From assembly GCA_934591725.1 (NCBI GenBank), contig CAKTPR010000012.1:1-32054 (forward strand): a stretch of DNA of 32,054 nt. The letters are read 5' to 3'. This DNA is from an uncultured Oscillospiraceae bacterium. Its GTDB lineage: Bacteria > Bacillota > Clostridia > Oscillospirales > Oscillospiraceae. Position 1 is the stretch's first letter. Each line of letters opens with the position of its first letter. Both the position numbers and the translations under genes were made by a program. Below the pieces are notes generated by a model. It was given only the letters and a program-made list of their open reading frames with translations. It made no database searches and was not told where the DNA came from. Positions 1 to 7,430 of the stretch are shown in pieces.

Positions 1-288
1 GCGGGCAGCCCCTCGACGTTCATATACAGCGCCGCCGGGGGAATACTGGCGTATATCGTGATGTGCGTGACGATAGGTCTGTTCAAGGAAAACCAGCTCT
101 GGATAGTCAGCGCCCTTGCGGCCATTGCGCATAACGCCGGGCAGCTCGGCGCCTGTGCGCTCATAGTAAAGACGCCGGGGATCTTTGCCTACGCGCCGAT
201 TTTGGCTGCGTCTGGAGTTATAACGGGTGTGTTCACGGGCTTTGCGGCGATATATCTCATCCGTGCGGTGAAGAAATTGAAGCTGTGA
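1..288 (+). CDS. Gx transporter family protein (HepT-like membrane protein), 5' end cut off
   Basis: The reading frame is open from base 1, so the start lies left of the window and only about 95 C-terminal residues are visible. They are strongly hydrophobic, with Gly/Ala-rich segments such as AAGGILAYIVM and HNAGQLGACALIV, and end in a short basic tail (RAVKKLKL). This matches my memory of the C-terminus of the Gx transporter family, once named heptaprenyl diphosphate synthase component I. These are integral membrane proteins of uncertain substrate, often found with redox or quinone genes. The family call is recollection; the membrane location is directly visible. No hairpin follows the stop, and a promoter for the next gene begins 12 bases later. 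Confidence 0.6.
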   Translation, partial: AGSPSTFIYSAAGGILAYIVMCVTIGLFKENQLWIVSALAAIAHNAGQLGACALIVKTPGIFAYAPILAASGVITGVFTGFAAIYLIRAVKKLKL

Positions 289-299
289 ATTTTATTGAT

Positions 300-327
300 T
301 TGACTATTTGCGCGAAACGGGTATAAT
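300..327 (+). promoter_or_regulatory. Promoter for the mrp/nifX-family operon
   Basis: TTGACT at 300-305 and a perfect TATAAT at 322-327 are separated by 16 bases. The -10 lies 43 bases before the mrp ATG at 371. This is a good housekeeping-sigma promoter by sequence; no activity data are available. Confidence 0.7.
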
Positions 328-370
328 AAGAATACATATATAATTTGAATTGGAAAGGCAGATTATTGAT

Positions 371-1195
371 ATGAGCGAATGCACACACGATTGCTCCACC
401 TGCGGAGAAGCCTGCGCTTCCCGCGAGCCGGAGAGCTTTCTCAAACCGCTTCACGAGGGTGCGAGCGTAAAGAAAGTCATTGCCGTAGTCAGCGGCAAGG
501 GCGGCGTCGGCAAGTCCCTTGTCACGAGCCTGATGGCCTCCGAGATGCAGCGCCGCGGCTACAACTGCGCGGTGCTCGACGCGGACATCACAGGCCCGTC
601 GATACCGAAGTCCTTCGGCATCCACCAGCACGCGACCGGTACCGAGGAGTACCTTATCCCAGTTACGACGCACTCCGGGATACAGGTAATGTCCATCAAC
701 CTCATCCTCCAGGATGAGACGGAGCCTGTTGTGTGGCGCGGCCCGGTCATCGCGGGCGCGGTCACGCAGTTCTGGACGGACGTGATGTGGACGGACGTGG
801 ACTATATGTTCGTCGACATGCCTCCCGGAACGGGCGATGTGCCGCTGACGGTGTTCCAGTCCCTGCCGATAAGCGGGATAGTTATCGTCACGACGCCGCA
901 GGATCTTGTCGGGATGATCGTCGCAAAGGCCGTGAACATGGCGGAGATGATGAAGGTCCCGGTGCTCGGCATCGTCGAGAACATGAGCTACTACAAGTGC
1001 CCGGACTGCGGCAGCGAGCACTCCATCTTCGGCGAGAGCAAGGTCGAGGCGCTGGCAAAGCAGTATAACATCCCGCACTTTGCAAAGCTGCCGATAGACC
1101 CCGTTATCACCACGATGGTGGACGCGGGCGAAGTTGAGTCCGTGAGCGGGGAGCACATCGCGCCGCTGATGGACAGCATCGAAAAGGAGATATGA
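371..1195 (+). CDS. mrp: Mrp/NBP35-family iron-sulfur cluster carrier ATPase
   Basis: This 274-residue P-loop ATPase is of the Mrp/Nbp35/ApbC type, which carries Fe-S clusters to apoproteins in the cytoplasm. The deviant Walker A GKGGVGKS is at residues 42-49, followed by DADITGPSIP and the DMPPGTGD switch region. The C-terminal CPDC (C210, C213) is the pair that holds the bridging cluster between two subunits in known Mrp proteins. A short N-terminal extension carries C4, C8, C11 and C15, a possible extra cluster site. An upstream in-frame TTG exists at 350, but the ATG at 371 is preferred because GGAAAGG lies about 12 bases before it and homologues begin with MSE-C. The next gene starts one base after the stop, so the two are translationally coupled. 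Confidence 0.93.
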   Translation: MSECTHDCSTCGEACASREPESFLKPLHEGASVKKVIAVVSGKGGVGKSLVTSLMASEMQRRGYNCAVLDADITGPSIPKSFGIHQHATGTEEYLIPVTTHSGIQVMSINLILQDETEPVVWRGPVIAGAVTQFWTDVMWTDVDYMFVDMPPGTGDVPLTVFQSLPISGIVIVTTPQDLVGMIVAKAVNMAEMMKVPVLGIVENMSYYKCPDCGSEHSIFGESKVEALAKQYNIPHFAKLPIDPVITTMVDAGEVESVSGEHIAPLMDSIEKEI

Positions 1196-1196
1196 C

Positions 1197-1646
1197 ATGC
1201 GCATAGCAGTTGCATATAAGGACGGAGAAATTTTCGAGCATTTCGGCCACTGCGAAATGTTTGCGATATACGACTATGAGAATGCGGAAGTGAACAAGTG
1301 CACCAAGCGCCTTGTCGAGACGGCGGGACGCGAGGGGCACAAGGCCATGAGCGACCTGATGCGCGAGGAGAAGATCGACGCGGTCATCGCCGGGAACATG
1401 GGGGGCGAAGCAAAGGCGCTCCTGCTCAGCTACGGCATCATCCCGATAGTCGGCTACTGCGGCAGCGCGGACGACGCGGCTGACCTGCTCATCACGGGGA
1501 GACTGCCGATAGTCGACCCCGGCGCGGGCATGGGCTTTGGCGGCGGATGTTCCGGAAGCTGCGGCGGATGCAGCGGCTGCGGAACAAGCGACGAGGGCTG
1601 CGCCTGCGGAGACGACAGCGGAAGCTGCGGCTGCGGCTGCCACTGA
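1197..1646 (+). CDS. NifX/NifB-type (dinitrogenase Fe-Mo cofactor) family protein with Cys-rich tail
   Basis: A 149-residue protein. Residues 1-110 look like the NifX/NafY/NifB C-terminal fold (MRIAVAYKDGEIFEHFGHC, then a region ending in GGEAKALL and the GI-PI--Y motif), which binds Fe-S or FeMo-type clusters. The last 35 residues are almost all Gly, Cys and Ser and include nine cysteines and a terminal Cys-His, which fits metal or cluster binding. No nitrogenase genes are present, so nitrogen fixation is not implied. Pairing with an Mrp ATPase is common in anaerobes and suggests a cluster-trafficking role. AAAAGGAG, within the last codons of mrp, is the ribosome site. Confidence 0.85.
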   Translation: MRIAVAYKDGEIFEHFGHCEMFAIYDYENAEVNKCTKRLVETAGREGHKAMSDLMREEKIDAVIAGNMGGEAKALLLSYGIIPIVGYCGSADDAADLLITGRLPIVDPGAGMGFGGGCSGSCGGCSGCGTSDEGCACGDDSGSCGCGCH

Positions 1647-1662
1647 GCGGAATAAGAAACTA

Positions 1663-1691
1663 TACGCCCGCTGCGATATGCAGCGGGCGTA
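1663..1691 (+). terminator. Hairpin after the mrp/nifX-family operon
   Basis: A perfect 12-bp GC-rich stem (1663-1674 with 1680-1691) has a GATAT loop. It lies 16 bases after the stop codon. What follows is A-rich rather than T-rich, so it may end transcripts imperfectly or act as a 3' stabiliser. Confidence 0.6.
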
Positions 1692-1722
1692 AAACTTATC
1701 AAAGAATCAAGAGGCATTCAAG

Positions 1723-2121
1723 ATGCAGGACATTATAGAAATCATGGATATGCTCGACTGGCATAAGCTGCCAGAAGTCCAGACCAAGGGAATAGCTCTG
1801 GCAAAAGATGCAGAAACGATCCTCCCGTTTATACAGCCGCTGACACCGGAACATAACAAAAATGTCTGGGAAAACTGCGCGGTCATTATAGCGGAAAATA
1901 GAGATGAAAAGCTTGAGCCTTATTTGATCGAATTGCTGGAATGGGTGCAGGACATGAACTGGCCGGGCGCTTTCCGCATCATGGACAGACTGCAAAAATA
2001 CTCGGACGACGCTTCCCTGCGCAGCGCGGTAAACGCATGCATTTCAAAAGCCAGGGAGTGCGGCGATGAGGTTTGGGAGGATAATTTGTGTTTGCTGATG
2101 GAAAGGCGATGGGGAAAATAA
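1723..2121 (+). CDS. DUF5071-like small cytoplasmic protein
   Basis: A 132-residue acidic protein with no signal peptide or membrane segment. The helical pattern with LLEWVQDMNWPGAFRIMDRL near residues 70-90 is what I remember of DUF5071, a family of unknown function often found in accessory or toxin-immunity settings. The start is ATG with AGAGGC about 9 bases upstream. Base composition is lower in GC than mrp. The gene stands alone after a hairpin and runs convergently into the GIY-YIG gene, with 17 bases between the two stops and no obvious terminator. It could be an orphan immunity-type protein, but nothing here proves it. Confidence 0.65.
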   Translation: MQDIIEIMDMLDWHKLPEVQTKGIALAKDAETILPFIQPLTPEHNKNVWENCAVIIAENRDEKLEPYLIELLEWVQDMNWPGAFRIMDRLQKYSDDASLRSAVNACISKARECGDEVWEDNLCLLMERRWGK

Positions 2122-2138
2122 TCGAACAGTCGCTGTGA

Positions 2139-2942
2139 TTAGCTGGAACATTTCGGATTCAGGTATGTAATAGGGTTTTGCGCACTTTGGTTCAGCTTTA
2201 ATCGAGCTATGGATTTACCGTAATAGAAAGTTTCGTTATCGTCAAGTGGCAGGCCAAGTTCAAAATTCTTGTCCACAAAGAAGACGCGATTCTCTGTCTG
2301 CGGCGTTAAAATCTCGTCTTGTCTTGGACGTTTCTCAGGCGTGTCTTTACATCTGTACCATTGAGTAGGCTTGTAGACGGCGACAATCAGAGAATTATAA
2401 ACGCCAAAAACATACTCAACGTTTTGAACATTGTTTATTGAGGCTCTCCATAAACCACGAACAGAATCATACAGTTCAGCGGCAGGCATATTTCTGCGGT
2501 AAAGCTTGTTGATTTTAATGACGAGGATTTTATGCTTGATATCCTCGCTGCGCAGCTCTTCTGCGCCATATATCTTTTCAAAATCTTCTACGGATAAAGC
2601 TTCGGCGGAATGATGACCTGCAACGATATTTGTAAGACAAACATCGCCTACATAATTGAAAGCATTAATCAATGCCGCTTCTGCGGCAAAAGCTTCCGAC
2701 TCGGTAAGGTTGCTGTTAATGATAATTTTCCTGACAGCTAATCCGCTGGACTTGATTTGAGAAATGGTTTTCAGCTTGAGCTTATCACTGTCCGGACTGT
2801 TCAGACTTTCTTTTTCGTGCTCAAATACTCTGTTTCCGGTGCCTTTGCCAATGTAGAAAAAATGGTCAGTCCGTGGGTCGATTAACCCATATACATAATA
2901 GTCACCTAACGAGAGCAGGCTCTTTTCTGAGAAGCTATCCAT
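2139..2942 (-). CDS. GIY-YIG nuclease (LEM-3-like) with uncharacterised C-terminal domain
   Basis: A 267-residue protein. The N-terminal third has a complete GIY-YIG nuclease core: YVY at 16-18, YIG at 30-32, Arg38, Glu88 and Asn105, all at sensible spacings, so it should be able to cut nucleic acid. The rest (about 120-267) contains LVIKINKLYRR, SVRGLWRAS, VFGVYNSLIVAVYKPTQW and a final QNPITYLN pattern. I associate that arrangement with other bacterial nuclease-linked proteins but cannot name it; it may be a sensing or binding domain. The ATG at 2942 is preferred over one at 2954 because GGTGA lies five bases before it, while 2954 lacks a ribosome site. The gene is AT-rich compared with its neighbours and follows the unknown gene upstream by 15 bases. 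Confidence 0.8.
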   Translation of the reverse strand: MDSFSEKSLLSLGDYYVYGLIDPRTDHFFYIGKGTGNRVFEHEKESLNSPDSDKLKLKTISQIKSSGLAVRKIIINSNLTESEAFAAEAALINAFNYVGDVCLTNIVAGHHSAEALSVEDFEKIYGAEELRSEDIKHKILVIKINKLYRRNMPAAELYDSVRGLWRASINNVQNVEYVFGVYNSLIVAVYKPTQWYRCKDTPEKRPRQDEILTPQTENRVFFVDKNFELGLPLDDNETFYYGKSIARLKLNQSAQNPITYLNPKCSS

Positions 2943-2957
2943 GATACTCACCATCCG

Positions 2958-3644
2958 TCAAATTTGCTTATCTAAGTAAAAACCAACCTGCCAAAATCCC
3001 ATATCAAGCACTTTCATTTGAGGGTATGCCATATCGTTTACTTTCATATTTTCCCGAATACTTTCTAACCGCTCCGTATTATTTTCATAAAACTCAGCAA
3101 GCTGCATAACAGAACTAATGCTATAATTACCGGCTGCTACTTTCTGACTTTTTATGCCCGCAATGAAGTATCTATCATATGCAGGAACACAGCCTAGGGT
3201 GCCCATAAGAATCTTCGTTATGAGCGTATGCGACAATTGATTTTTAAGTTCTTGCTCTTTTACTTCATGTCTGATTCGATCATAGTATTTATCCAAAAAA
3301 GAACTTATCTCTTGGAGCGACTTTTGATTACTTTCTACTCTGAAAGCGGCACAGTCAATTCCAGCTAATGAATTGTATTTTTCATCCAATAATTCTTTTA
3401 CTACCGGAATATGTATTCTATAATCTTTTTGCAGCAGAAAAGACGAACCTCGGTACATCCCCCAGCTTGCTAGATAAAATGCAAGCTGTAAACTCAAATA
3501 ATCATAATCAGCATTTGGGTTTCCGCGCGCCTTTATGAAATGAGAGTAACAATGTTCCCAGGAACGATATCGACCATTTTCGTCAGTTTTCAAATCGTTA
3601 TAAAACTCTGTTGACAACTTGATAATCAAGTCTACCGTATCCAT
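2958..3644 (-). CDS. Unrecognised 228-residue protein paired with the GIY-YIG nuclease
   Basis: I do not recognise a characterised family. The protein is soluble and helix-rich, with no signal peptide. The most distinctive stretch, near residues 25-85, contains YRSWEHCYSHF, AFYLASWGMYRGSSFLLQKD and later YDRYF. I recall similar sequences scattered as hypothetical proteins in Firmicutes and Bacteroidetes. The ATG at 3644 is chosen over an in-frame GTG at 3656 because AGGTGA sits eight bases before it. The gene is clearly richer in A+T than the flanking rRNA methylase and mrp genes, suggesting transfer. It is upstream of, and closely spaced with, the GIY-YIG gene, so the two probably work together. 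Confidence 0.7.
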   Translation of the reverse strand: MDTVDLIIKLSTEFYNDLKTDENGRYRSWEHCYSHFIKARGNPNADYDYLSLQLAFYLASWGMYRGSSFLLQKDYRIHIPVVKELLDEKYNSLAGIDCAAFRVESNQKSLQEISSFLDKYYDRIRHEVKEQELKNQLSHTLITKILMGTLGCVPAYDRYFIAGIKSQKVAAGNYSISSVMQLAEFYENNTERLESIRENMKVNDMAYPQMKVLDMGFWQVGFYLDKQI

Positions 3645-3707
3645 GTTTCTATTCACCTGCTCCTTGAGTTGGGAAAGTCTTGATTGATGAACTGGTAGGA
3701 AGAGACC

Positions 3708-4655
3708 CTACCGCTTCGCACCGTTTTGCTCCGGGGGCGTGAACAGTTCAAGCTCTTCCTTGTTCAGAATCGGGCTGCAGCTGCCCATACGGAAGTAGCT
3801 GCCACCTCTCTTCCAGCATGCTTCGTGAAACTCATCCGCGATGCTGACAAATTCCTCCGGCAGATATCTGCGTGCGGAATCTCTGATCTCACGCAGGGCA
3901 GGACTCATGTGATCATCGCAGCCCCAGCTGTGATCCTGCACCGTATAGTATGTCCATGCGATGGAGCCGGTGATGGCACCTGTCGTGTCACAGTCGCCGC
4001 CGATGGAGATAACGCTGCGTATCGCGTCCTCGAAGCTTTCCGATTCGAGGAAGGCTTCGATTGCCTGCGGCACCGATTTCTGACAGGAGCTTTCAAAGCG
4101 ATAGTCCGCACGTATGGAGTCCAGCGTGAAATCCAGATCATAATAATGCTCGGCGATAAACTGCCGTATCTCCGCTTTTGAGCTGCCGGTCTTTGCCAGA
4201 AAGATCGCGGAAGCAACGGCTTCCGCGCCGCGGATGCCTTCGGGATGGTTATGCGTGACACAGGCGCTCGCACGCGCCAGTGCCTGCGCCTCAAACAGCT
4301 CCACAGCGATCAGACCGCAGGGCGACACGCGCATGGCGGAGCCATTCCCGTAGCTGCCGTACGGCGAGGGATCGGCGGACGAAAGCCATTGCACAAAGCG
4401 GCTGCCGTAAGCGCCCTTTGGGTGGGGGTAGCGCCGCCCGAAATCCTGCATCGTCCGCACCAAACAGTTCAGAAACCCCTCTTTGGATCTTCCGTCCGCG
4501 GCGCGGGTCAGGAGTATGGCCTTTGCAACGGCGGCGGTCATAATTGTATCGTCGGTGTAATCGCAGCCGTCAGAGAACAGAGGGAAATCTTTTGTTTTTA
4601 TATTGTCGAATTCGTATTTAGAGCCGACGATATCTCCGATAAATGCGCCGTACAT
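3708..4655 (-). CDS. ADP-ribosylglycohydrolase family protein (DraG/ARH-like)
   Basis: A 315-residue cytoplasmic enzyme. ADP-ribosylglycohydrolases remove ADP-ribose from proteins or small molecules using two metal ions. The expected metal ligands are visible: GDIVGS at residues 7-12, YTDDTIMT with T34, D35 and D36, and GGDCDTTGAITGS with D221 and D223. HNHPEG around residue 135 also fits the family. AGGAGG lies eight bases upstream of the ATG. It follows the hydrolase gene by 37 bases on the same strand. No ADP-ribosyltransferase partner is visible in the window, so the substrate is unknown. GC content is intermediate between the AT-rich pair and the core genes. Confidence 0.9.
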   Translation of the reverse strand: MYGAFIGDIVGSKYEFDNIKTKDFPLFSDGCDYTDDTIMTAAVAKAILLTRAADGRSKEGFLNCLVRTMQDFGRRYPHPKGAYGSRFVQWLSSADPSPYGSYGNGSAMRVSPCGLIAVELFEAQALARASACVTHNHPEGIRGAEAVASAIFLAKTGSSKAEIRQFIAEHYYDLDFTLDSIRADYRFESSCQKSVPQAIEAFLESESFEDAIRSVISIGGDCDTTGAITGSIAWTYYTVQDHSWGCDDHMSPALREIRDSARRYLPEEFVSIADEFHEACWKRGGSYFRMGSCSPILNKEELELFTPPEQNGAKR

Positions 4656-4692
4656 ATTTGTGTTCCTCCTTGAGACGGTATCTGCAGATGGA

Positions 4693-5448
4693 TCAGCAGA
4701 AACCGAAAAATTCGATCACCTTTTTAGTCGCCGCTTCCATACAGGCGGGGTTCTGAAATCTGTGGTCTGCGCCCTCAACGGGAATAAATTCAATATTGCT
4801 GCGCTTTGCGAAATATTTGTCTGCTTCAAACGGAACTACCTCGTCCTTTGTGCCGTGAAGGATAAGGATGTCATGCGCATATTCCGAATAATCAAGCGTC
4901 TGGATGTCCGCCTCTTCAAGCTCTGCGACAAATCGACGGTCTACCTCGATTTTCCTGTCAAAGCCGACCTGCACACATTTTCCTTTGAGGATTCCGTCAA
5001 GCTCTTCGGCGTTCATGATCGTTTTTGTCAGAACGTCCGCCATATTGACTGCCGGACAGCGCAGCGCGATTTTCGCAAACGGATCGCCGAATTCGGATAT
5101 ATACTTCAGAATTAAGTACCCGCCGAAGCTGGTAGCATAGGAATATATCTGCTCTGTGTGCAGCTCGCTTTTTATATAGTCGATCACTATTGACATATAT
5201 GCCATGCAATTGCCCATGGTCAATTTCTGCGTATCATCGCCATGGCCGGGCAGGTCATAGATCAGGACGGCGGTTACTTTGAACTCGGACAAAACACGGT
5301 CGGCAAATTTATGCGCCGCGCCGTTATCCTTGTGCCCTGCGAAGCCGTGGCCAAACAGGACGACCTTTTCAATGGGGGAGCCGCTGCTGAAATACAGCTT
5401 GCAATGAATATCCTGTCCGCTTTTGTTTATTTCAAAATATTTTTCCAT
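4693..5448 (-). CDS. Alpha/beta hydrolase (serine hydrolase)
   Basis: A 251-residue protein with an alpha/beta-hydrolase layout. GHGFAGHKDN at residues 33-42 forms the oxyanion region, S107 in ATSFGG is the nucleophile (the usual first Gly of the nucleophile elbow is Ala), D202 lies in LHGTKDEVVP, and H229 in GADHRF. There is no signal peptide, so it should act in the cytoplasm on a small ester or acyl compound; the substrate cannot be told from sequence. It begins 21 bases after the rlmD stop and probably shares that transcript. The ribosome site is weak (GAGCGG). An acylaminoacyl-peptidase-like role is an alternative. Confidence 0.85.
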   Translation of the reverse strand: MEKYFEINKSGQDIHCKLYFSSGSPIEKVVLFGHGFAGHKDNGAAHKFADRVLSEFKVTAVLIYDLPGHGDDTQKLTMGNCMAYMSIVIDYIKSELHTEQIYSYATSFGGYLILKYISEFGDPFAKIALRCPAVNMADVLTKTIMNAEELDGILKGKCVQVGFDRKIEVDRRFVAELEEADIQTLDYSEYAHDILILHGTKDEVVPFEADKYFAKRSNIEFIPVEGADHRFQNPACMEAATKKVIEFFGFC

Positions 5449-5469
5449 TGTGTTACCGCTCTTGATCTT

Positions 5470-6624
5470 TTATGATAGTGACAGCATGACCACGCATTCG
5501 ATGTGCTCGGTATAGGGGAACATGTCGACAGGCTGGATGCGGCGGAGCTTGTAGCCGCCGGAGAGGAGCACGTCGAGGTCACGGCGCTGGGTATCGATAT
5601 TGCAGGAGATATAGACGATGCGTCCCGGCGCGCATTTGAGCAGCGAGGAGAGAAAGCGCTCATCGCTCCCGCCGCGGGGAGGGTCCATGAAAACAACATC
5701 GGGCTTCACCTTGTCTGCCGCCATCTGCTCCATGTATTTCCCCGCGTCACCGACGGTGAACCAGCAGTTTTTGACGCCGTTCAGGTGGGCGTTTGCTATC
5801 GCGTCGTTCACCGCGTCGCGGTTTATCTCGACGCCGATGACCTGCTTTGCCTTATCCGAGGCGCTGAGTCCGATGGTGCCGATGCCGCAGTAGGCGTCGA
5901 GCACGGTCTCATTTCCGGTGAGGCCGGCAAGGCTGATGGCGGCGGAATAGAGCTTCTCGGTCTGGACAGGGTTTATCTGATAGAACGAGCGGGAGGAGAT
6001 GCGGAAGCGCTTGCCGCAGAGCACGTCCTCGATATAGCCGCTGCCGTAGATGACTTTCTCGCGCGTGCCGAGGATGACAGGGCCGAAGCGGTCGTTGATA
6101 TTGAGAACGACGGTGGTGATCTCCGGGTGCTTTTCCAGCAGCTTTTTGAGAAAGGGCTTCTGGAGTTTGAATATCGGTGAGACGGCGACGAGCACGACCA
6201 TGACCTCGCCAGTTGCAAAGCCGCGCCTGATGAGGATGTGCCGCAGCCAGCCGCTGCCGCCGCGCTCATCGAACACCTGTATTTTGAACTCCGGGAGCAT
6301 GCGGCGGATATCGACGATGATCTCATCGGCGAGCTTATCTTCGATCATGCACTCGTCCACGGGGACGATGCGGTGGCTGCCGGGCTGATAGATACCGGAT
6401 ATGGTCTTGTTCTTCGTGCGGTCATAGGCGAGGGCGGCGTGGACTTTATTGCGGTAATGCGTCGGCTCATCCATGCCGATTATGTTTTCAACGTGCCCAA
6501 GCTCGCCGAGCACAGAGACAGCGCGGCGCTGCTTGTGCAGGAGCTGCTCGGAATAGGGGAGGTTCTGAAGCTGGCAGCCGCCGCACTTGCGGAAGTTCGG
6601 GCAGGGAATATGTTTCTGATCCAT
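5470..6624 (-). CDS. rlmD: 23S rRNA (uracil-C5)-methyltransferase, RlmD/TrmA family
   Basis: A 384-residue SAM-dependent enzyme of the TrmA/RlmC/RlmD family, which makes 5-methyluridine in rRNA or tRNA. Four cysteines typical of the Fe-S cluster in this family are present: C8, C14 and C17 in CPNFRKCGGC, and C92 in VDEC. The SAM site DAYCGIGTIGL, the DPPRGG motif and the ISCN segment with the catalytic cysteine follow in the right order. There is no N-terminal TRAM domain, so the protein is shorter than E. coli RlmD. The frame is open to 6684, but ATG 6624 has GGAG six bases before it and begins at the expected MDQKHIPCP. The exact target uridine (747 or 1939) is uncertain. Confidence 0.9.
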   Translation of the reverse strand: MDQKHIPCPNFRKCGGCQLQNLPYSEQLLHKQRRAVSVLGELGHVENIIGMDEPTHYRNKVHAALAYDRTKNKTISGIYQPGSHRIVPVDECMIEDKLADEIIVDIRRMLPEFKIQVFDERGGSGWLRHILIRRGFATGEVMVVLVAVSPIFKLQKPFLKKLLEKHPEITTVVLNINDRFGPVILGTREKVIYGSGYIEDVLCGKRFRISSRSFYQINPVQTEKLYSAAISLAGLTGNETVLDAYCGIGTIGLSASDKAKQVIGVEINRDAVNDAIANAHLNGVKNCWFTVGDAGKYMEQMAADKVKPDVVFMDPPRGGSDERFLSSLLKCAPGRIVYISCNIDTQRRDLDVLLSGGYKLRRIQPVDMFPYTEHIECVVMLSLS

Positions 6625-6653
6625 TGTGATCTCCAAATAAAAGTAATTTGCTA

Positions 6654-6659
6654 TATAAT
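6654..6659 (+). promoter_or_regulatory. Candidate -10 box in the divergent rlmD/rluA-like gap
   Basis: TATAAT lies 44 bases before the ATG at 6704, in a 79-base gap between divergent genes. No convincing -35 is found 15-18 bases upstream. The same AT-rich stretch read in reverse could serve rlmD. Weak evidence. Confidence 0.35.
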
Positions 6660-6703
6660 ATACCACATTACCTGGGCTTTGCATAGCGCCGGGCGGAGGA
6701 TTT

Positions 6704-7345
6704 ATGGATATAATTTACCGGGACGAGAGCATAATAGTGTGCATAAAGCCGGCGGGAGTGCTGTCGACGGACGAGCCGGGCGGACTGCCGGAGCTGCTGC
6801 GCTGCGAGCTTGGGGACGAAAAGGCGGATGTGCGCACGGTACACCGGCTCGACCGCGCGGTGAGCGGGCTGATGGTGCTCGCGCGCGGCGCAGCGGCGGC
6901 GTCTGAGCTGAGCCGTCAGGTGCGCGAGGGCGAGTTTGAAAAGCACTATATGGCAGTCGTCCACGGCAAGGCCGAGGAGCGCGCGACGCTCACCGACCTG
7001 CTCTACCGCGACAAGTCGCGGAAGATGACCTTCGTCACCGACACCCCGGCAAAGGGCGTGCAGGAAGCAGTGCTCGACTATGAGCGGAAATGGTACGCGG
7101 AGGGACTGAGTGAGGTTTACATAACGCTGCACACTGGGAGAACGCACCAGATACGCGTGCAGTTTGCGTCCCGCGGACTGCCGTTGGTGGGCGAGCGCAA
7201 ATACTGTGAGCCGCGCGACGATTGCCCGCTTGCGCTGTTCTCCTGCGAGCTGGGCTTTACCCATCCCGCGACGGGGGAGCGGATGCACTTCAGGGCGGAG
7301 CCGCCCGGGGAATGGCCGTGGACGGCGGATGTTGACATTTTGTAA
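6704..7345 (+). CDS. RluA-family RNA pseudouridine synthase (short form, copy 1)
   Basis: A 213-residue catalytic domain that converts uridine to pseudouridine in rRNA or tRNA. The signature HRLDRAVSG carries the catalytic D50; CIKPAGVLS precedes it and HTGRTHQIRVQF follows, all diagnostic of RluA enzymes. There is no N-terminal S4 domain, so it is shorter than RluC/RluD and closer in size to RluA itself. The target RNA cannot be inferred. The ATG start at 6704 has GGAGG about eight bases before it. A close paralogue is encoded at 14132-14767 on the other strand. ATA is the main isoleucine codon, unlike in the glycolytic genes at the right end. Confidence 0.92.
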   Translation: MDIIYRDESIIVCIKPAGVLSTDEPGGLPELLRCELGDEKADVRTVHRLDRAVSGLMVLARGAAAASELSRQVREGEFEKHYMAVVHGKAEERATLTDLLYRDKSRKMTFVTDTPAKGVQEAVLDYERKWYAEGLSEVYITLHTGRTHQIRVQFASRGLPLVGERKYCEPRDDCPLALFSCELGFTHPATGERMHFRAEPPGEWPWTADVDIL

Positions 7346-7358
7346 ATTAGTGTATAAT
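7332..7358 (+). promoter_or_regulatory. Promoter P1 upstream of plsY
   Basis: A perfect TTGACA at 7332-7337 overlaps the last codons of the pseudouridine synthase. A perfect TATAAT follows at 7353-7358, but the spacer is only 15 bases, shorter than ideal. Confidence 0.5.
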
Positions 7359-7362
7359 TCTA

Positions 7363-7391
7363 TTGCCAAAGGCAGGGAGTGCGTGTATAAT
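7363..7391 (+). promoter_or_regulatory. Promoter P2 upstream of plsY
   Basis: TTGCCA at 7363-7368, a 17-base spacer, then TATAAT at 7386-7391. It lies 39 bases before the plsY ATG and has better spacing than P1, so it is probably the main start. Confidence 0.65.
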
Positions 7392-7430
7392 AAACTTAAA
7401 ATCTTTGAAATAGTTTGACTGGAGTACTGA

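Noticed and set aside
257..1204. 315-codon minus-strand frame over mrp
   Set aside because: Antisense to an Mrp gene with intact motifs; composition is typical of a shadow frame.
1197..1646. Evidence for nitrogen fixation from the NifX-type protein
   Set aside because: No nifH, nifD or nifK is present, and this family is common in non-fixing anaerobes beside Mrp.
3694..3712. GGTAGG/CCTACC hairpin after the ADP-ribosylglycohydrolase gene
   Set aside because: Only six base pairs, it includes the stop codon, and no T-run follows.
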